Shown piece by piece: positions 6,686 to 8,784 of a stretch of 8,784 nucleotides of DNA. The stretch comes from Candidatus Rokuibacteriota bacterium (GTDB lineage Bacteria; Methylomirabilota; Methylomirabilia; Rokubacteriales; JACPHL01). The notes beneath the pieces were generated by a model. It was given only the letters and a program-made list of their open reading frames with translations. It did not search any database and was not told the origin of the DNA. A program made the translations under genes and the position numbers. The stretch's first letter is position 1, and every line of letters begins with the position of its first letter. The stretch is from contig JACPHL010000300.1 in NCBI GenBank assembly GCA_016188625.1, positions 1 to 8,784 on the forward strand, written 5' to 3'.

Positions 6686-7630
6686 ATGCACACGGTGAGC
6701 CGAGCTGTGCTGCCGGCGGGGATCCTCGTCCTGATGCTGCTCCTGCCCGAGCTGGCCGCGGCGTTCCCGATCAACGCGCCGAACGCCCGCACGCTCTTCG
6801 GGGGGTTCACTTTGGGCGCCTTCCGGCTCCGGGTGACCCGTGAGGCGACCCTCAAGGAGGGGACGAAGACCGTTTCGGACCCTCGGGATCAGGCCGTCAC
6901 GACCTTCGAGGAGGACGTGACCGTCGTCTACGGGGCGACCCGGGACCTGACGGTGGGCGCGACCCTTCCGATCATCCAGCGCCGGCTCCGCTTCGACGAC
7001 CCGGCGGGAGGGCGCCGAACGATCTCGGCCGACGGGCTCGGCGATCTGGCGCTGGTGGGAGCGTACCGCTTCTACCGGAGGGACGTCGAGCGGAGCACCA
7101 CGCAGTTCTCGCTCCTGGGCGGCCTCAAGCTCCCCACCGGGCGCACGGACGTCGAGGACTCCGATCTCCCGCGCCTGACAGGCGGGACGGAGACCCGGCT
7201 CCCGCCGAACCTCCAGCTCGGCTCGGGGGCGGTGGACGGGATCGTCGGCCTCGCCGGCTTCCACAATATCGACCGGCTTAGCTTCTCCGCCGACGTCCAG
7301 GGGAAGTTCAACACGGAGGGCGCCCAGGACTTCCGGGCCGGCAACTCGCTCCACTACGACCTGTCGGCGGACTACGTCCTCCTGCCAGGGCGCAACATGT
7401 TCCTGATCCTGGAGCTGAACGGGGTCTTCAAGGCGCGGGCGGAGCAGGCCGGGAGGACGGTCCGGGATTCCGGCGGCCACCTGCTCTTCCTGTCACCGGG
7501 GATCCAGTACCTGCCGATCCCGCCCCTCATCCTGGAGGCGGGGGTCCAGATCCCGATCTTTCGGGACCTGAACGGCCGCCAGCTCGCGCCGGACTGGAGC
7601 GTGGTGGTGGGCCTGCGGTACCTGTTCTGA
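6686..7630 (+). CDS. Outer-membrane beta-barrel protein (putative transporter, PF13557-like)
   Basis: 314 residues. A signal peptide (MHTVSRAVLPAGILVLMLLL, cleavage near ELAAA-FP) is followed by about 290 residues of alternating-polarity strands and short turns, for example TTFEEDVTVVYGATRDLTVGA, FSLLGGLKLPTGRTD and LILEAGVQIPIFRDL, ending in GLRYLF. A C-terminal aromatic on the last strand is the usual signal for outer-membrane insertion. The GLGDLALVGAYRFY and GGLKLPTG segments recall the group annotated as transporter / MetA-pathway of phenol degradation family, whose biochemical role is poorly known. It has no Cys. In this locus it may provide an outer-membrane route or scaffold. The ATG at 6686 is preceded by AGGGAGG and lies 29 bases after the CcdA-like gene. 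Longer in-frame extension upstream would overlap that gene and can be discounted. Confidence 0.85.
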   Translation: MHTVSRAVLPAGILVLMLLLPELAAAFPINAPNARTLFGGFTLGAFRLRVTREATLKEGTKTVSDPRDQAVTTFEEDVTVVYGATRDLTVGATLPIIQRRLRFDDPAGGRRTISADGLGDLALVGAYRFYRRDVERSTTQFSLLGGLKLPTGRTDVEDSDLPRLTGGTETRLPPNLQLGSGAVDGIVGLAGFHNIDRLSFSADVQGKFNTEGAQDFRAGNSLHYDLSADYVLLPGRNMFLILELNGVFKARAEQAGRTVRDSGGHLLFLSPGIQYLPIPPLILEAGVQIPIFRDLNGRQLAPDWSVVVGLRYLF

Positions 7631-7724
7631 GCGGGAGGCCTGAAACCGCGGCCCGAGAGGATGCATCACATGAGAACAAGTTCCACCCTTTCTAACGCGT
7701 ACCCCGGAAAAAGGAGGAGAACAA
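7631..7724 (+). promoter_or_regulatory. 94-base leader upstream of the selenoprotein gene
   Basis: One of the two longest gaps in the window. It contains a small palindrome, GAAC-AA-GTTC (7674-7683), TCTAACG shortly after (from 7691), and an A-rich stretch ending in the AAGGAGGAG ribosome site (7711-7719). It is less GC-rich than the surroundings and could hold a separate promoter, but no convincing -35/-10 pair and no terminator can be named. Confidence 0.3.
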
Positions 7725-8261
7725 ATGCGCAGACTGTTTGCTCTGGCGCTCGCCCTGGCTCTCGCGGCCCTGGCCGCGCCCGCCCCGGCGATGGCCGAGG
7801 TCGAGAAGGTGGTCATCGACATCCTGGGCGGCATGCAGTGCAGCCTCTGAACGTACGGGGTGAGCAAATCCCTGAGACGGCTGGATGTCGTCCGAGATGT
7901 GAAGACCGAGCTGAGCACGCAGTCCTCGACGCTCACCTTCAAGCCCGGGAGGCCGATCGACTTCCGCGCCCTCGCCGACGCGGTTGACAGGGCGGGCTTC
8001 AAGGCCGGGAAGATCACCCTCTGGGCCACGGGGACGCTGAAGGTGGGGGCGGACGGCCGCGCGATCTTCACCGTGAGCGGCACGAACCAGGCCCTGCCTG
8101 TGGCCGACAGCCCACAGCTTGCCCCCCTGAAGAAGGAGGCCGGTAAGGAGATCCCCATCGTCGCGGAGGTCCGCTTCCAGGAGACCCCGCCCAGGCTGGT
8201 CATCGCGTCCGCCAAACCCGGCATGGAGGGGATGCCCGGGATGAAGGGGATGGGGCAGTAG
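7725..8261 (+). CDS. Secreted HMA-domain selenoprotein with a CxxU metal site (UGA recoded)
   Basis: 178 residues if the TGA at 7848-7850 is read as selenocysteine. AAGGAGGAG sits 5 bases before the ATG. Residues 1-24 are a signal peptide (MRRLFALALALALAALAAPA...AMA). The HMA domain follows: VEKVVIDILGGMQ-C39-S-L-U42-TYGVSKSLRRLDVV, then LSTQSSTLTFKPG and DFRALADAVDRAGFKAGKI. U42 is exactly where the second Cys of CxxC belongs, and the later HMA elements are in the same frame. From about residue 92 a second beta-rich domain of unknown family runs (LWATGTLKVG...IPIVAEVRF), perhaps OB-like. The tail has Met at 167, 170, 173 and 176. The protein should bind a soft metal in the periplasm. A conventional caller would give a 41-residue peptide and a second ORF from the GTG at 7860, which lacks a ribosome site and a signal peptide. 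The alternatives are a Cys-to-stop mutation or a sequencing error (TGC to TGA). Sec genes are not in the window. Confidence 0.82.
7848..7850 (+). other. Probable selenocysteine (UGA) codon
   Basis: An in-frame TGA at codon 42 aligns with the second Cys of the HMA CxxC motif, giving C-S-L-U. The frame is continuous on both sides and encodes coherent HMA sequence. Confidence 0.8.
7876..7892 (+). promoter_or_regulatory. Candidate bacterial SECIS hairpin
   Basis: GACGGC (7876-7881) pairs with GTCGTC (7887-7892) in six base pairs including one G-U. The loop is TGGAT, with a G at its second position. The loop begins 31 bases after the TGA. Bacterial SECIS elements lie directly downstream of the UGA within the coding region, with a short stem, a G near the start of a small loop, and about 16-37 bases between UGA and loop; this hairpin fits. 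The lower stem is not convincing, and folding was done by eye. Confidence 0.5.
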
Positions 8262-8271
8262 AAGGCCGGCG

Positions 8272-8784
8272 GTGCCGCCCCTGATCCAGGACACCTTGAC
8301 CTGGGCCTGGGCGTACGTCCAGCACGTCGTGATCATGTTCTACTGGGCGTGGGTTCCGGGCTTCCTCGCCGCCGCCCTCCTCAGCGCTCGCTACCGGCCT
8401 GCGCTCGCTGCCATCACCCTCCGGGAGCGCGCGGGACCGAGGGCCTTCTGGGCCGCGGTCGGCTGGGGGATGGCGAGCGGGCCCGGACGCCGGTCCGGCC
8501 TGGAGACGGCCAGGCGTCTCTGGGAGCAGGGGGTCCCCGATCACGTCGTCCTGGCCTTCCTCGTCGCCAGCCAGGGCCTCGTCCTCTACAGCCTGGTGCT
8601 CTTCACCCTCCTGATCGGCCTCGAGTTCGCGCTGGGCGTGTTCCTGGGCGGGCTGGTGATGATCGGTCTCCTGCGCCTGCTCGCGCCCGCCCGGGGGCCG
8701 GGGAGCGAGCGCACGCCGGACGCCCCAGCGGAGGCCGCCGGGCCGCGCCCCGAGACCTGGAGGGCCCTCGTCTGCTCCGCAAGG
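8272..8784 (+). CDS. Permease-like inner-membrane protein, 3' end outside the window
   Basis: 171 codons are visible with no stop, so the gene continues beyond the right edge. The GTG at 8272 starts 10 bases after the selenoprotein stop, with GAAGG just upstream; an internal ATG at 8335 is a less likely start because it would cut into the first membrane segment. Membrane segments are visible at about 19-37 (VVIMFYWAWVPGFLAAALL), 92-115 (VVLAFLVASQGLVLYSLVLF) and 117-138 (LEFALGVFLGGLVMIGLLRLL), with a cytoplasmic-looking stretch between (RPALAAITLRERAGPR, GPGRRSGLETARRLWEQG). The arrangement of a short ETARRLWEQG helix followed by AFLVASQ and an LEFxLG segment recalls the predicted permeases of the DUF318/ArsP (YraQ) group, some of which export arsenic compounds; this is from memory and weak. 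After residue 138 a Pro/Glu/Arg-rich loop begins. Its position makes it part of the metal-handling operon. Confidence 0.7.
   Translation, partial: MPPLIQDTLTWAWAYVQHVVIMFYWAWVPGFLAAALLSARYRPALAAITLRERAGPRAFWAAVGWGMASGPGRRSGLETARRLWEQGVPDHVVLAFLVASQGLVLYSLVLFTLLIGLEFALGVFLGGLVMIGLLRLLAPARGPGSERTPDAPAEAAGPRPETWRALVCSAR

Noticed and set aside
7857-7872. GGGG/TCCC hairpin just after the TGA as the SECIS
   Set aside because: Only four pairs including one G-U, and its loop starts about 10 bases from the TGA, closer than usual; the 7876-7892 hairpin fits better.
7860-8261. A separate 133-residue gene starting at the GTG at 7860
   Set aside because: It has no ribosome site, no signal peptide, and begins in the middle of an HMA helix. 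The same frame extends upstream through the TGA to a well-formed start.
7725-8261. Pseudogene caused by a nonsense mutation
   Set aside because: Downstream sequence has intact frame, coherent domain structure and matching codon use, and the TGA coincides exactly with a Cys position; still possible, and stated as the main alternative.
1-8784. CRISPR arrays, tRNA or rRNA genes, insertion sequences
   Set aside because: No spaced direct repeats, no tRNA-like or rRNA sequence, and no transposase or terminal repeats were seen.

Overview
The window is GC-rich (roughly 70% by eye) and densely coding. Every gene I can support lies on the + strand, with gaps of 1 to about 99 bases, so it reads as one long operon or two adjacent transcription units. 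GC- and C/G-ending codon use is uniform across the genes. Taxonomy cannot be fixed from the sequence. High GC, c-type cytochrome, outer-membrane barrel, ECF sigma/anti-sigma pair and probable selenocysteine use suggest a Gram-negative environmental bacterium, for example Methylomirabilota/Rokubacteria-like or deltaproteobacterial (inference, low confidence).

Layout, left to right: (1) a P1B-type soft-metal ATPase with a heavy-metal-associated (HMA) domain at each end and a YPC instead of a CPC ion-site motif; (2) a one-base gap, then a small N-terminally anchored protein of unknown function; (3) an ECF sigma factor, a 99-base gap with an ECF-promoter-like element inside a perfect inverted repeat, and a membrane-spanning zinc-finger anti-sigma factor; (4) a diheme c-type cytochrome; (5) a 66-residue cytoplasmic HMA metallochaperone; (6) a secreted MerP-like HMA protein; (7) a CcdA/DsbD-type membrane protein with one Cys in each of two PC motifs; (8) an outer-membrane beta-barrel protein; (9) a secreted HMA protein whose second metal-binding Cys codon is an in-frame TGA; (10) the start of a permease-like membrane protein running off the right edge.

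The most notable item is gene 9. The TGA at 7848-7850 falls exactly where the second Cys of the HMA CxxC motif belongs, giving CSLU. Upstream there is a strong ribosome binding site and a signal peptide. Downstream the same frame continues for 136 residues, completing the HMA fold and adding a second domain and a methionine-rich tail. A small hairpin with a GG-containing loop lies 31 bases after the TGA, in the spacing expected of a bacterial SECIS. The simplest reading is a selenoprotein with a CxxU metal site; a conventional gene caller would split or truncate it.

Working model (inference): the locus handles a soft metal, most likely Cu(I), possibly Hg(II) or another thiophilic ion. The cytoplasmic HMA protein and the ATPase would move metal to the periplasm. 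The secreted CxxC and CxxU HMA proteins would bind or hand it on there, the CcdA-like protein would keep their thiol/selenol groups reduced, and the barrel would provide an outer-membrane route. The sigma/anti-sigma pair would sense envelope metal or thiol stress. The cytochrome implies a link to electron transport.
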